DNA of 64,000 nucleotides from Janthinobacterium sp. 67 (GCF_002797895.1 NZ_PGES01000001.1:4402001-4466000); one strand, 5' to 3'. Numbered from the stretch's first letter, positions 18,236 to 25,813 are shown. A program made the numbers and translations. The notes: generated from the sequence alone by a model not told the origin.

Positions 18236-18264
18236 ACTCTACCAAGAAACCTGAGAAGGTGCAA
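18236..18264 (-). promoter_or_regulatory. Predicted sigma-70 promoter for the retron RNA
   Basis: On the minus strand: TTGCAC, a 17-bp spacer, then TAGAGT. Transcription would begin about 10-15 nt before the a1 segment, which fits a retron RNA start well. Each hexamer matches consensus at 4 of 6 positions. Confidence 0.55.
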
Positions 18265-18476
18265 GAATTATTTCGCTGGTAGCGAATATTTTTCGCAAAA
18301 TTTGATTGTTATTTTGATTACTTATTCTTGGATTTACCTGTGCTCGTCGAGCATCGTTGATGGCAGGGATGGCAGGCTATATCACCTTGAAGCGAAGTAG
18401 GGCCGTCATGGACAGCGAATTGTGACGAGCTTATGGCATCCAATACAAAGTCGACATGGAAGGAAGGCTGATATAC

Positions 18477-19058
18477 CTAAAGGGTCAGTTTGGGTGGGCC
18501 GTCAGGATACTGTTGGGCAAACTTGTCAGCTTCATCGGTGAACCAATAGAATAAAGACCAATGCTCTCTAGCCGGATTGATGCCGTTAACAAAATTTTTG
18601 CCGTAACGGGCGCATCGTGCGTAGTAGCCAAACATGTTCATTGCCACATCTTTATTGATCTGTTCAGAGCATACCAGTAAGGCTATTTCCTCAATAAATG
18701 CCAAAAACTTACGTTTAGCGTCCCACATTTCTTCCTTGGCGAGTTCAGTCTTATCAGCATCTAGTAAACACAGCACAGAATACAGAATCTCGTCATCGAA
18801 TAGGCGTCGATGTTGGTTTAGAAAGAACTCTGTCCGTTTTAGCTTTGCGCTAGTTTCTTTGTCATGCTGGTCTTTCGAACGTTGCTCGTTCAGACGCTTC
18901 AATTCATGATAAATCTTATAGAGACCAAACACGCCAAAGAGTACCGCCGCTACTACTCCAAGTGCTTGCCAATAGACTGCCCACTCGGCCATTGTCCGAC
19001 AAGAGCCGCTGAATGGAACACAATAGAGTTGGGCTGCCACTGGGGTTAAGACTGGCAT
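18477..19058 (-). CDS. Unrecognised membrane-anchored protein (second gene of a two-gene cargo unit)
   Basis: 193 aa if started at 19058, two bases after the stop of the upstream gene, or 171 aa from an internal Met (18992). One N-terminal membrane helix (YWQALGVVAAVLFGVFGLYK) is followed by a charged coiled-coil-like stretch (ELKRLNEQRSKDQHDKETSA) and a helical cytosolic domain with several Cys. It ends with LFYWFTDEADKFAQQYPDG. The architecture is of the DUF4760 kind. Tight spacing with 19061-19909 points to joint action. It lies in the low-GC cargo upstream of the retron. Function unknown; defence is a contextual guess. Confidence 0.7.
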   Translation of the reverse strand: MPVLTPVAAQLYCVPFSGSCRTMAEWAVYWQALGVVAAVLFGVFGLYKIYHELKRLNEQRSKDQHDKETSAKLKRTEFFLNQHRRLFDDEILYSVLCLLDADKTELAKEEMWDAKRKFLAFIEEIALLVCSEQINKDVAMNMFGYYARCARYGKNFVNGINPAREHWSLFYWFTDEADKFAQQYPDGPPKLTL

Positions 19059-19060
19059 GG

Positions 19061-19909
19061 TTAAGTAGCTTTCAAAATGTCATGAACAATGTACCTCTTC
19101 ACGACACCTTGCGCACTGACTACCTTCGAGACCTTAAAGTGTAATTTCCCTGCTTCGCCATCAACTTTTGAGCGCATTGAGTCAATTGCGAGACCTTTTA
19201 GTCGAGACTCTTCAGAGTCGGCGAACCTAAAAGAAATAATTCTATTATCGTTATCTGAGTACAATCGGCCAAGGTCGCTGATCACACTGTAGCGTGTTAC
19301 GTTGCCGAGAATGTAGCCAGTTTCCACTTGCTCTTCGCGCGTCGTAACATAGTCCAAACTCGTTGCGTCAAGCTTAAGTACATCACCTACTCTAGGGCGG
19401 CTTAAGTACATCACCATGCTTCGATCACGAGCAATCGATTTATGAAGTCCCTGCATTGCGGTCTCTAGCGCATCACCCATTTCAAAAACAAAATCTTCGT
19501 CTTTTTGCTTGATTTTTTTAACAAACGATGTTGTTGGATCGTATTCTTGGCCTGCCGCAATCGCCCAACACCAAGTAAGGTAATCCCAAAAATTGTTAGC
19601 TATGACACTATGGCCGATTTTTACTACGGTCTTTGCATCGAAAACCACATCGATTCTTTCCTCAAAGCAGCCTTTTATTGAGGAGTGAAGAAATGAGTGC
19701 GACCCATGTGCAGCTTGTGCTTGCTTTCGAATATGCTCATCATTGGCAAAAGCATGAGTAACAATGTTGATGGACCTCGCCAAACCGTTGATGAACCCAG
19801 CAGCATCATAGATGTCAATTTTCCCTTCATCAGCGATTCCACCTTCGATGCGAATCAACGCACTGATATCTTTTTCTGCCACATTTTCCTCACAGATAGC
19901 CATGCTCAT
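19061..19909 (-). CDS. Unrecognised soluble protein (first gene of a two-gene cargo unit)
   Basis: 282 aa from ATG 19909 (AGGTTATCC upstream). The open frame extends to 20056 but the longer N-terminus looks non-coding. There is no signal peptide or membrane helix. The N-terminal part contains IRIEGGIADEGKIDIYDAAG, and the middle is helical and aromatic (NNFWDYLTWCWAIAAG). The C-terminal third is beta-rich (TGYILGNVTRYSVISDLGRL). I cannot assign a family or catalytic motif. Two copies of the 17-bp palindrome lie 130-295 bp upstream. It is adjacent to and probably cotranscribed with the membrane protein gene. Confidence 0.72.
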   Translation of the reverse strand: MSMAICEENVAEKDISALIRIEGGIADEGKIDIYDAAGFINGLARSINIVTHAFANDEHIRKQAQAAHGSHSFLHSSIKGCFEERIDVVFDAKTVVKIGHSVIANNFWDYLTWCWAIAAGQEYDPTTSFVKKIKQKDEDFVFEMGDALETAMQGLHKSIARDRSMVMYLSRPRVGDVLKLDATSLDYVTTREEQVETGYILGNVTRYSVISDLGRLYSDNDNRIISFRFADSEESRLKGLAIDSMRSKVDGEAGKLHFKVSKVVSAQGVVKRYIVHDILKAT

Positions 19910-20040
19910 GGATAACCTATTGTTCGATGCAGAGTCGGAAGCAATAGGTTTAAATTTGATAATTTTTCTCCAGTGTAATGTGCATTGCATCACATTGTCT
20001 ATTGATGGAGGAATTTTTGAGACTTGCACGCTCATGTGGC

Positions 20041-20057
20041 GCGTGTGTGAAAACACG
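20041..20057 (-). repeat. 17-bp imperfect palindrome, copy 1
   Basis: Minus-strand reading CGTGTTTTCACACACGC. Arms CGTGT and ACACG can pair. It lies upstream of the two-gene cargo unit. Confidence 0.9.
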
Positions 20058-20185
20058 AACCTTTATGACATCCGAGCCAAAAAATAGCATCGACAATAGA
20101 AAATTCTTGGAAAATTGCGTTTTTAACAGGGTTTCTATCGTTAATGAACGAAAAAATTGGTGGTTCAAGGGAATCTGGTGACACT

Positions 20186-20202
20186 CGTGTTTTCACACAC
20201 GC
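20186..20202 (+). repeat. 17-bp imperfect palindrome, copy 2
   Basis: Exact CGTGTTTTCACACACGC on the + strand, in opposite orientation to copy 1 and 128 bp from it. Confidence 0.9.
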
Positions 20203-20215
20203 GACGGTGGTTCGC

Positions 20216-20302
20216 TCAAATATATTGCAGCAGCTTGCCTCCCGTGAGCATTTGTTCGCACTCGTCTTCCGGCACGGGACGGCTGAAACAGTAGCCCTGT
20301 AT
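20216..20302 (-). pseudogene. C-terminal fragment of an EAL-domain (c-di-GMP phosphodiesterase) gene
   Basis: The minus strand encodes 28 residues ending in a stop: IQGYCFSRPVPEDECEQMLT and then GGKLLQYI. The QGY-FSRP-P pattern is the typical end of EAL domains. No start codon or rest of the domain is present, and the host-like GC of this piece contrasts with flanking AT-rich sequence ending at TTTTCAAAAATTATAG. It looks like a captured 3' end of a chromosomal gene, lying between two 17-bp palindromes. Confidence 0.7.
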
Positions 20303-20627
20303 TTTCAAAAATTATAGCGAAGCTGCAAATTTAGCAACGAGCAGCGAATGGCTGACAGTACGAACGGATGGTATCGTCGCTGGCCGGGACGGCCGGCCAA
20401 GACGCTCCTACATACTCCCGTGATGCAGAAGGGTTCCGCTTCGCTCCAGTCCTAGCGGGCCTCAAATCGCCCTTCTTCGGGAATACAACGACCAAAACGG
20501 CCGTCAGGTTCCGGTTCAACAAGGTGTGTGTGAAAACACGTGTAGCGACTAGTATCCTTGGCCCGAATACGCACCAGCTGATCGGCACTAGTAGGGAACA
20601 TGTTGAGTTTCGTTGACGTGGTATCTA
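20303..20627. other. Intergenic stretch of the prophage without a convincing gene
   Basis: It contains copy 3 of the palindrome and GC-rich sequence with short inverted motifs (GGCCGGGACGGCCGGCC). Open frames on either strand (85 and 82 aa) show no ribosome-binding site or recognisable protein. It could hold a phage replication or packaging signal, but nothing specific can be shown. Confidence 0.5.
20524..20540 (-). repeat. 17-bp imperfect palindrome, copy 3 (one mismatch)
   Basis: Minus-strand CGTGTTTTCACACACAC, one base different from the other copies. It lies between the EAL fragment and the VbhA-like gene. Confidence 0.85.
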
Positions 20628-20828
20628 TTATCGTTCTTGAACTGGCGTGCCGACGATTGAGGGTGATTGCTGCAAAAACTCAATTAAATCGATCTCTCCT
20701 CTAATGAAACGCTGTGCTTGTTCCATGCAAACTACACTAGGAGTCATTCCTTCTAGGCCCACGGAAGCACGTGCGAACGCCACTGCCCGTCTCCGACGCT
20801 CACGCTCTTCGTGTGAAATACTATTCAT
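20628..20828 (-). CDS. Orphan VbhA-like Fic antitoxin
   Basis: 66 aa. The N-terminal half reads RRRAVAFARASVGLEGMTPS and contains SVGLEG, which fits the (S/T)xxxE(G/N) inhibitory motif of class I Fic antitoxins such as VbhA. The second half (AQRFIRGEIDLIEFLQ) matches the helical tail of that family. The Glu of the motif normally blocks ATP positioning in a Fic AMP-transferase. No Fic gene (HPFx(D/E)GN) is next to it or anywhere in the prophage, so it is solitary. It might inhibit a host or rival Fic toxin, or be a remnant. Confidence 0.75.
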   Translation of the reverse strand: MNSISHEERERRRRAVAFARASVGLEGMTPSVVCMEQAQRFIRGEIDLIEFLQQSPSIVGTPVQER

Positions 20829-20927
20829 TTTAAGAAAACTCCTATTTCCCTGTTACCAGTATCAGTCGTAAGATCGATGTCAATATATTGTTCTTCCTGG
20901 CGTACTAAACGCCATTCTTGCAGACTT

Positions 20928-20944
20928 CGTGTTTTCACACACGC
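20928..20944 (+). repeat. 17-bp imperfect palindrome, copy 4
   Basis: Exact CGTGTTTTCACACACGC on the + strand, about 100 bp upstream of the VbhA-like start codon. Confidence 0.9.
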
Positions 20945-21020
20945 GATTGTAATTGGCTGCAACCCAACACAAAAATTCTTGGTAATACCAAGAAAATTCT
21001 CATGTAGATATGCATGCACG

Positions 21021-22310
21021 CTAGTTGTTGGTCCGGGCAGATAACACTAGGACGAGTTCTGTTTGAGTGCTGTTATTAGATGTGACCGCCCACGATGAAG
21101 GGAGGAATGGAAGCCCCGAGGAGGTGTCCGAAGACTGGCTGTCGTTCAGGCCACCGAGTAACAGCACCTCACCATCGGATACCGTAATCGTCGTTTTCAC
21201 TTGGCGTTTAATCAGCGTAGGCGACCCGCTTACCCCGGTCGACGTTGCCTTGAAGCTGCTGATCTGGCCGTCAATGGCGATCTTGACCTTGCCACTGCCG
21301 AGCACCTTGGCTACGACATCTACTATCACGCCCGAAGGACGATAGACGACGTTTTGCACTGGGTTGCCAACATTGTCCTTGCCGGTGCTTGATACCGTCG
21401 GCGTCTCGTCACCGAAGGTGATATTCATTGGCTCATAGTCGTCCCCAGACACGCGGCTATTCGATACCTGTTTAAAGCGGCCGTCAGTCTTCAGAGCATC
21501 GATCACCAACTCGAAATTGGCGTTCTTGATACTGACGGCCGAGCCAGAATTCACACTACCGAGCGCAACCCCCAACTTGGCACCTAAGACGTTTGCGAGC
21601 AGAGAAATGCCACGGCCACTCGTATCGTTGCGTGACACCTCGATCCAGGACGCCGATACGGTTAATCCCTTGGGTGTAGTGTCGGCGGTATCGAGCAGGA
21701 CGTGCAGTTTTTCGAGCGTCGCTTTCGAGCCAGTTAATACCAGATGTGGGCCAGCCCGGACAGCAGATCGAGGGCCAAACGCCGCGTTGGCGATAGCCAC
21801 CATGAAATCTGCATCTCGGTTCTGCGGTGTGAAGACGACTGATTCGTCGTCGTCCTTGCGGCTGGCGGCGGCATGATCAACTGCTAGCGGATCGGAGGGA
21901 TGGGTAGCAGAATTGCCCTCTGACGCACTGGGACGGTCCGTAGTCGATGTGAATGAACCGAGGCTATTCGGTGGCGGACCTTGTGGCTCGTTCACGGCTG
22001 CTTGACGGTTCAACGAAAGGTAGTAGATACCTCCTTTGAGCGTCGTGGCGATCCCTTCGCGCAGCAGCAAATCCTCAACGAAGCGGGGCAGCTCGGCGGC
22101 GTCGATGTTCTTTACTTTGATCGTAATTCGTTTGTCGATTCCGATAACGTCGGGGGATACCACGAAGTCCCGGTGCATGATCGCCTTAAACATAGCTTCG
22201 CCGAACGCCATCAGCGGCGTCGCATCGAAGCTCAATGAAACCGGAGCCGGGGCAGGTGCGGCAAACGCCAAGACAGGGGCGAGGATCAGGGCCGACAGAA
22301 AGCGTCTCAT
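21021..22310 (-). CDS. Inovirus pIV-like outer-membrane secretin
   Basis: 429 aa from ATG 22310, coupled to zot by an ATGA overlap. A signal peptide (FLSALILAPVLAFAAPAPAP) is followed by an N0-like domain (residues about 30-105), a Pro/Ser linker, an N1/N3-like domain, and a secretin domain ending TITVSDGEVLLLGGLNDSQS with a final LVLVLSA strand. It forms the outer-membrane gate for extrusion of the filament. Many inoviruses borrow a host secretin; this one carries its own. It is the last virion gene of the minus-strand cassette. Confidence 0.9.
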   Translation of the reverse strand: MRRFLSALILAPVLAFAAPAPAPVSLSFDATPLMAFGEAMFKAIMHRDFVVSPDVIGIDKRITIKVKNIDAAELPRFVEDLLLREGIATTLKGGIYYLSLNRQAAVNEPQGPPPNSLGSFTSTTDRPSASEGNSATHPSDPLAVDHAAASRKDDDESVVFTPQNRDADFMVAIANAAFGPRSAVRAGPHLVLTGSKATLEKLHVLLDTADTTPKGLTVSASWIEVSRNDTSGRGISLLANVLGAKLGVALGSVNSGSAVSIKNANFELVIDALKTDGRFKQVSNSRVSGDDYEPMNITFGDETPTVSSTGKDNVGNPVQNVVYRPSGVIVDVVAKVLGSGKVKIAIDGQISSFKATSTGVSGSPTLIKRQVKTTITVSDGEVLLLGGLNDSQSSDTSSGLPFLPSSWAVTSNNSTQTELVLVLSARTNN

Positions 22311-23461
22311 TGTGCGCCTCCTCTGACCCATAGGCCTGTTTCGATTTCGGCCTCCCAGCCACTGGCGCCCGACTTGAAGCGCAGCGGCGAGACAACACGG
22401 CCGTCGGATAGAACCACGCTCACCGAACCAGAGTTAGTGAGGAAGCCCTTGCCGGTAACAGTCTCAGAGAACTTGATCGGCTTGGCAGCATTAGCTACAG
22501 CGGGAGGCGGAGTGAAAAACATCGGTCCGAGAACATGGGAGCCGACGCCTCCGAGTACGAGACCGAACATCAGAGCGATTGCGAGAAACTTAGTCATGTG
22601 CTTGTGTGGTGGTTTTGGAGGAATTGGACGAGCGGTGAGCAGCTCATAGTCCTGGGGAATTCGTACAGGGCCGACGAAGCCAGGACGTATGCCTGTGCGG
22701 GCCTGCAAGTGCCAACTAGGAAGCAAGCAGTGGATAGCGTGGGGGTAGCTGTCGGAGAATACCTGCGTCGTGTTGTACGCCCGGTTTAGGTCATCGCCCC
22801 TGAAGTGCCAGCGGTCGGCGACGACCCCTTCCGGGGAGCAGCCGAGGCGGACCACGCCGATGTGCATGCGGGGCAGTGAGCCATCGCTGAAGCCTGCGGT
22901 GACCAGCTTGAAAGCAGCTGAGACGAACGGTACTTTCATCCGGTCGAGACGGCTCATACGCACCACGTACTCGAACAGGCTGTCGCGCAATTGCTTGTCA
23001 ATCTGGCTGATGTTCTGGCAGATGAAGTACACATCCCATCCGTATTTACGCGCATGAATCGCCCATTCCAGCAGTTCCTTGCGTCCGCCAGCTTGAAAGT
23101 CCCGTGTATTGAGCCAGGACGCGCATTCGTCGAGGAAAAGTGCTCCGTTATACGATTCATCGAAACCAGGAAGCAGCCGCGGAGCAGGCGGCGTGTACTC
23201 AAACCCTTTAGCTGTGTGCTTTACGAGTGGCTCGAAGTCGATAAAGCGGTTGCCTGAACCGATGGCATATAGGTCCGCCGATGTGGGCTTGTCCGGCACC
23301 CGAATGACGGTCTGCCTCGACTGCCCCGGCATCATGTGCTCCATGAAAATGTCGCAGTTGGTGGCCACCCGCTTACCAGTGCGGAGGTAGTCGCGCAACA
23401 GCTTCATTGCACCTTTGCCTTTGCCCGATCCGAGCTTACCGGTGATTGCATAGACCGCCAT
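22307..23461 (-). CDS. zot: Zot/pI-family filament assembly ATPase
   Basis: 384 aa from ATG 23461. The N-terminal Zonular occludens toxin domain has Walker A ITGKLGSGKGKGAMKLL and a Walker B-like GALFLDECASWLN near residue 110. One membrane helix at about 305-325 (MTKFLAIALMFGLVLGGVGS) separates the cytosolic ATPase from a short periplasmic domain (FLTNSGSVSVVLSDGR). It drives assembly and export with pIV, whose start it overlaps. Despite the name it is a phage morphogenesis protein; toxin activity is not implied. Confidence 0.93.
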   Translation of the reverse strand: MAVYAITGKLGSGKGKGAMKLLRDYLRTGKRVATNCDIFMEHMMPGQSRQTVIRVPDKPTSADLYAIGSGNRFIDFEPLVKHTAKGFEYTPPAPRLLPGFDESYNGALFLDECASWLNTRDFQAGGRKELLEWAIHARKYGWDVYFICQNISQIDKQLRDSLFEYVVRMSRLDRMKVPFVSAAFKLVTAGFSDGSLPRMHIGVVRLGCSPEGVVADRWHFRGDDLNRAYNTTQVFSDSYPHAIHCLLPSWHLQARTGIRPGFVGPVRIPQDYELLTARPIPPKPPHKHMTKFLAIALMFGLVLGGVGSHVLGPMFFTPPPAVANAAKPIKFSETVTGKGFLTNSGSVSVVLSDGRVVSPLRFKSGASGWEAEIETGLWVRGGAQ

Positions 23462-23462
23462 A

Positions 23463-23765
23463 TCACACCAGTTTGTCGAGGATGGTCTTCTTGTACGTGT
23501 AGAGCGCGCAGGCGGCCCACACGCTGCAATACACGCTGGCGAGCGTATACGTGACCGGATTGAAGCCCAGCGACAGGCCGACGGCAAACATCGGATGCGA
23601 CTGGCTGATCGACTGGATCACCGGGCCGCAGACAACGTTTGCACATACCTGACCCGCAGCCCACAGTGCAGCGACCATCGCGGTCAGGGTGGTGACGGCC
23701 CAAACGCGCATGCCGATTTTCGAGGTGTTCTCGAAGCCGAAATATCCAATGAGAGTTGCCCACAT
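23463..23765 (-). CDS. Inovirus pVI-like minor coat protein (DUF5455 type)
   Basis: 100 aa from ATG 23765, ending 2 bp before zot. Three hydrophobic segments (WAVTTLTAMVAALWAAGQVC; MFAVGLSLGFNPVTYTLAS; VYCSVWAACALYTY). Position between pIII and Zot/pI is the canonical place of gene VI. It would cap the filament together with pIII and mediate release from the membrane. RBS GGAGCTTC is seen upstream. Confidence 0.8.
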   Translation of the reverse strand: MWATLIGYFGFENTSKIGMRVWAVTTLTAMVAALWAAGQVCANVVCGPVIQSISQSHPMFAVGLSLGFNPVTYTLASVYCSVWAACALYTYKKTILDKLV

Positions 23766-23775
23766 GATGAAGCTC

Positions 23776-24207
23776 CTAGTTGACGGCCAGTGCGGCCCGG
23801 ATTTGCTGGACGCAGCCCAGCAGACAGAAGAAAGCCAGTACGCCGTTGATGAACGTCTGGAAGGTGTTGAACGATGAGCAGACATCCATCATCACAGCCC
23901 CGTTGCCGTTGGGGCTGTCAATCATGGGATTGACGCACGCGGTGGTCGGTATCTTCGGTATGAACGACCAGTAAAAGCGATTCGATGCGATGCTTGCCTG
24001 CGACTGCGAATAGGTGTTCCATGCGGCGATGTTGTCCGTCCACGACTTGGTCTGATCGGTGGTGACTTGATCTGCAGGGGTAGTGATCTGGCAGCGTGGT
24101 TGCGATGTGCCACCGCATGCTGTGCTGGCAGTCTGAGCATTGGCCGGTGCTGTCAGTGCAGCGCACGCGGCTGCCAAGGTCAACAGGCGGTCGATAAGCC
24201 GTTTCAT
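23776..24207 (-). CDS. Short pIII-like protein, paralogue of the adhesin C-terminal domain
   Basis: 143 aa from ATG 24207. It has a signal peptide (LLTLAAACAALTAPANA), a polar Thr/Gln-rich region, and a C-terminal domain that closely parallels the end of the upstream 512-aa protein. YWSFIPKIPTTAC matches DWSFIPSIPTASC, then DVCSSFNTFQTFINGVLAFF matches DICVWFDRLSFFINAVLAVM, and both end in CxxQIxxA. It has no adhesin region. It may be a second terminal capping protein or may restrict superinfection as free pIII does. It starts 2 bp after the pIII stop. Confidence 0.78.
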   Translation of the reverse strand: MKRLIDRLLTLAAACAALTAPANAQTASTACGGTSQPRCQITTPADQVTTDQTKSWTDNIAAWNTYSQSQASIASNRFYWSFIPKIPTTACVNPMIDSPNGNGAVMMDVCSSFNTFQTFINGVLAFFCLLGCVQQIRAALAVN

Positions 24208-24209
24208 AA

Positions 24210-25748
24210 TCAGTCCCGGATGGCAGATTGAATTTGGTGAACGCAGCCGTAGACACACATCACGGCTAACACGGCGTTGATAAAGAAGGACAGTCGGTCG
24301 AACCAGACGCAGATATCCATATCCACTGTTACATGGCCTATAGGGCTTTTCAACGAAGGATTTTTGCAAGATGCAGTGGGAATTGACGGGATAAACGACC
24401 AGTCGAACATGCTCGAATTGATGCCATCCATCTTGCCCTTCATGTCCGTGTCAGCGGCACGGTTGGCCACCTGGGTCTCGTTTGACTTGATCGATGTAGC
24501 ATTGTCACCTGGCTCGGTGACAGCGCACATTCCTTGGCCGGGACCGCCGCAGCCCAAGCCGTTGTCTGGCTTCGGTGGCGGTGTGATGTTCACGTGGACG
24601 ATGACATAGCCCCCCGTACCGGGATCGTACACGCCTGTGTCCAGGCCAGTCTTGCTGCCATCCGATTTCGTAATGTTGATGTCGAAACCGTTACCGGCGT
24701 TGGCGCCGACCTCCACCGACTGCGAGCCGTCGGCCGCCGAGATTGCTAGCTTTGTGGTATCCGTCAGCCCGTCGCAGGCCGTATTCGCCTTGTCTATATT
24801 AAAGCCCTTGGTGGCCGGGTCGAACAGGATTTCGCAGGTGGTGTCCGCCGGTTTCTTGACCTTGGTGGCATCGGTCAGGCTGCACTGATAGTTACCCCCA
24901 GCGTCCTTGCCGCTACCCTCGTACCCCGCGTCGCAGGTGAGCGTCACGTTGGAGGCTTGGTCGTATAGATAAGCGACACTGACATACTTGAAATACTCCC
25001 CCATGCAGCATTCAATAACCGCTGTATTGATGAATTTTCCACCGTTGTACTTCATGAGGGCTTGCTCCGAGGCGCGAACCTGCATGGTGCAATCAGGACC
25101 GGGACCGGGGGTTGAGGGGCAGACCGTGGCAAGTGCAATAAAGGGAATGGCTTTGGGCTGGGCCGGTGCCTTCTGAGGAATCACCTCAATGCCGGTTATA
25201 ACGCCACCGTGCGACACAGAGCCGTTGTACTGCGCGATCTGAACGGCTGGATCAACGCCGGCAGCACCGATGTTCGTCTCTCTCGGTGCCTGCGTAAGAA
25301 CTCCGATGTCGCCGGGACCAACCGGCACGCCGGGTATTCCTTGCGCAGCCGGTGGCGGACCTTTACCAGAGGCCGCTATGGTCTGTTTTGGCGTCACGTC
25401 GCGCTTACCGGCAGCGGGGTCGTTAAACTTCTTGGGATCGGGATTTTCGCGCTTACTATCCGGCTTAAGGCTTACCGTGATGGCAGGCTTAGGCTGAGCT
25501 GTGGACGGGATGGGGGTCTTTGAAGTGCAGGGGGCGTTGAGGGCGAACTTGTTGCAATCCCACCAGAGGATCGCGCTAATAATGCCAGCCTGACCGGCGA
25601 CCAGGTCGCCAATGAGGATGGAGCCACCCGTCAGTTCGAGCAGCCAAGCCGCGATAATGGGGACAATCGCCTTCGAGTCGCGCACGGGAGCGAAAACGAG
25701 CGCGAGAGCCACAATCGAGACCGCAAATTTTTTTTTGTACGAAGTCAT
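24210..25748 (-). CDS. Inovirus adsorption protein (pIII)
   Basis: 512 aa. A signal peptide (SIVALALVFAPVRDSKA) is followed by a Pro/Lys-rich linker (residues 75-150), a Cys-containing middle domain (CCMGEYFKYV; CDAGYEGSGKDAGGNYQCSL), a Gly-rich GLGCGGPGQGMC stretch, and a C-terminal domain with a membrane anchor (FFINAVLAVMCVYGCVHQIQ). Layout matches pIII: N-terminal receptor-binding domains, glycine-rich spacer, C-terminal anchor. It decides host range, probably by pilus binding. A type IV or Tad pilus receptor is possible but unproven. Confidence 0.85.
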   Translation of the reverse strand: MTSYKKKFAVSIVALALVFAPVRDSKAIVPIIAAWLLELTGGSILIGDLVAGQAGIISAILWWDCNKFALNAPCTSKTPIPSTAQPKPAITVSLKPDSKRENPDPKKFNDPAAGKRDVTPKQTIAASGKGPPPAAQGIPGVPVGPGDIGVLTQAPRETNIGAAGVDPAVQIAQYNGSVSHGGVITGIEVIPQKAPAQPKAIPFIALATVCPSTPGPGPDCTMQVRASEQALMKYNGGKFINTAVIECCMGEYFKYVSVAYLYDQASNVTLTCDAGYEGSGKDAGGNYQCSLTDATKVKKPADTTCEILFDPATKGFNIDKANTACDGLTDTTKLAISAADGSQSVEVGANAGNGFDINITKSDGSKTGLDTGVYDPGTGGYVIVHVNITPPPKPDNGLGCGGPGQGMCAVTEPGDNATSIKSNETQVANRAADTDMKGKMDGINSSMFDWSFIPSIPTASCKNPSLKSPIGHVTVDMDICVWFDRLSFFINAVLAVMCVYGCVHQIQSAIRD

Positions 25749-25760
25749 AGGACCGCCATG

Positions 25761-25790
25761 AAAAACGGCCAGGGTATTAAAACGCTGGCC
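25761..25790 (-). terminator. Terminator downstream of the major coat gene
   Basis: On the minus strand GGCCAG, a 12-nt loop, CTGGCC, then GTTTTTC. It lies between pVIII and pIII. Filamentous phage f1 has a terminator at the same place, which favours high expression of the coat gene over pIII. Confidence 0.75.
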
Positions 25791-25813
25791 GAGAGTGGAA
25801 CCGGGAAGGTGGA

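Noticed and set aside
17870..18245. Open frames of 105 aa (+) and 78 aa (-) across the retron RNA region
   Set aside because: They cover the structured msr-msd-like RNA and its terminator; no RBS or protein-like composition.
18272..18286. Hairpin TTCGCT-GGT-AGCGAA followed by T-run on the + strand
   Set aside because: It could end a + strand transcript, but no + strand gene precedes it; on the minus strand it lacks a U-tract.
19697..20181. Short + strand open frames opposite the two-gene cargo unit
   Set aside because: Antisense to, or upstream of, a better supported minus-strand gene; no RBS.
20331..20616. Open frames of 85 aa (-) and 82 aa (+) in the prophage intergenic stretch
   Set aside because: They overlap each other on opposite strands, contain a copy of the 17-bp palindrome and show no recognisable protein features.
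20041..20944. CRISPR array
   Set aside because: The four palindromes alternate orientation with unequal spacing (128-387 bp) and there are no cas genes.
20041..20944. dif/XerCD-type integration sites or LexA boxes
   Set aside because: The 17-bp sequence does not resemble the 28-bp dif consensus or the CTGT-N8-ACAG LexA box, and the prophage is clearly integrated at tRNA-Thr by its own integrase.
22307..23461. Zot as an enterotoxin
   Set aside because: The Zot/pI domain in an intact inovirus cassette is a morphogenesis ATPase; nothing in the sequence supports toxin function.
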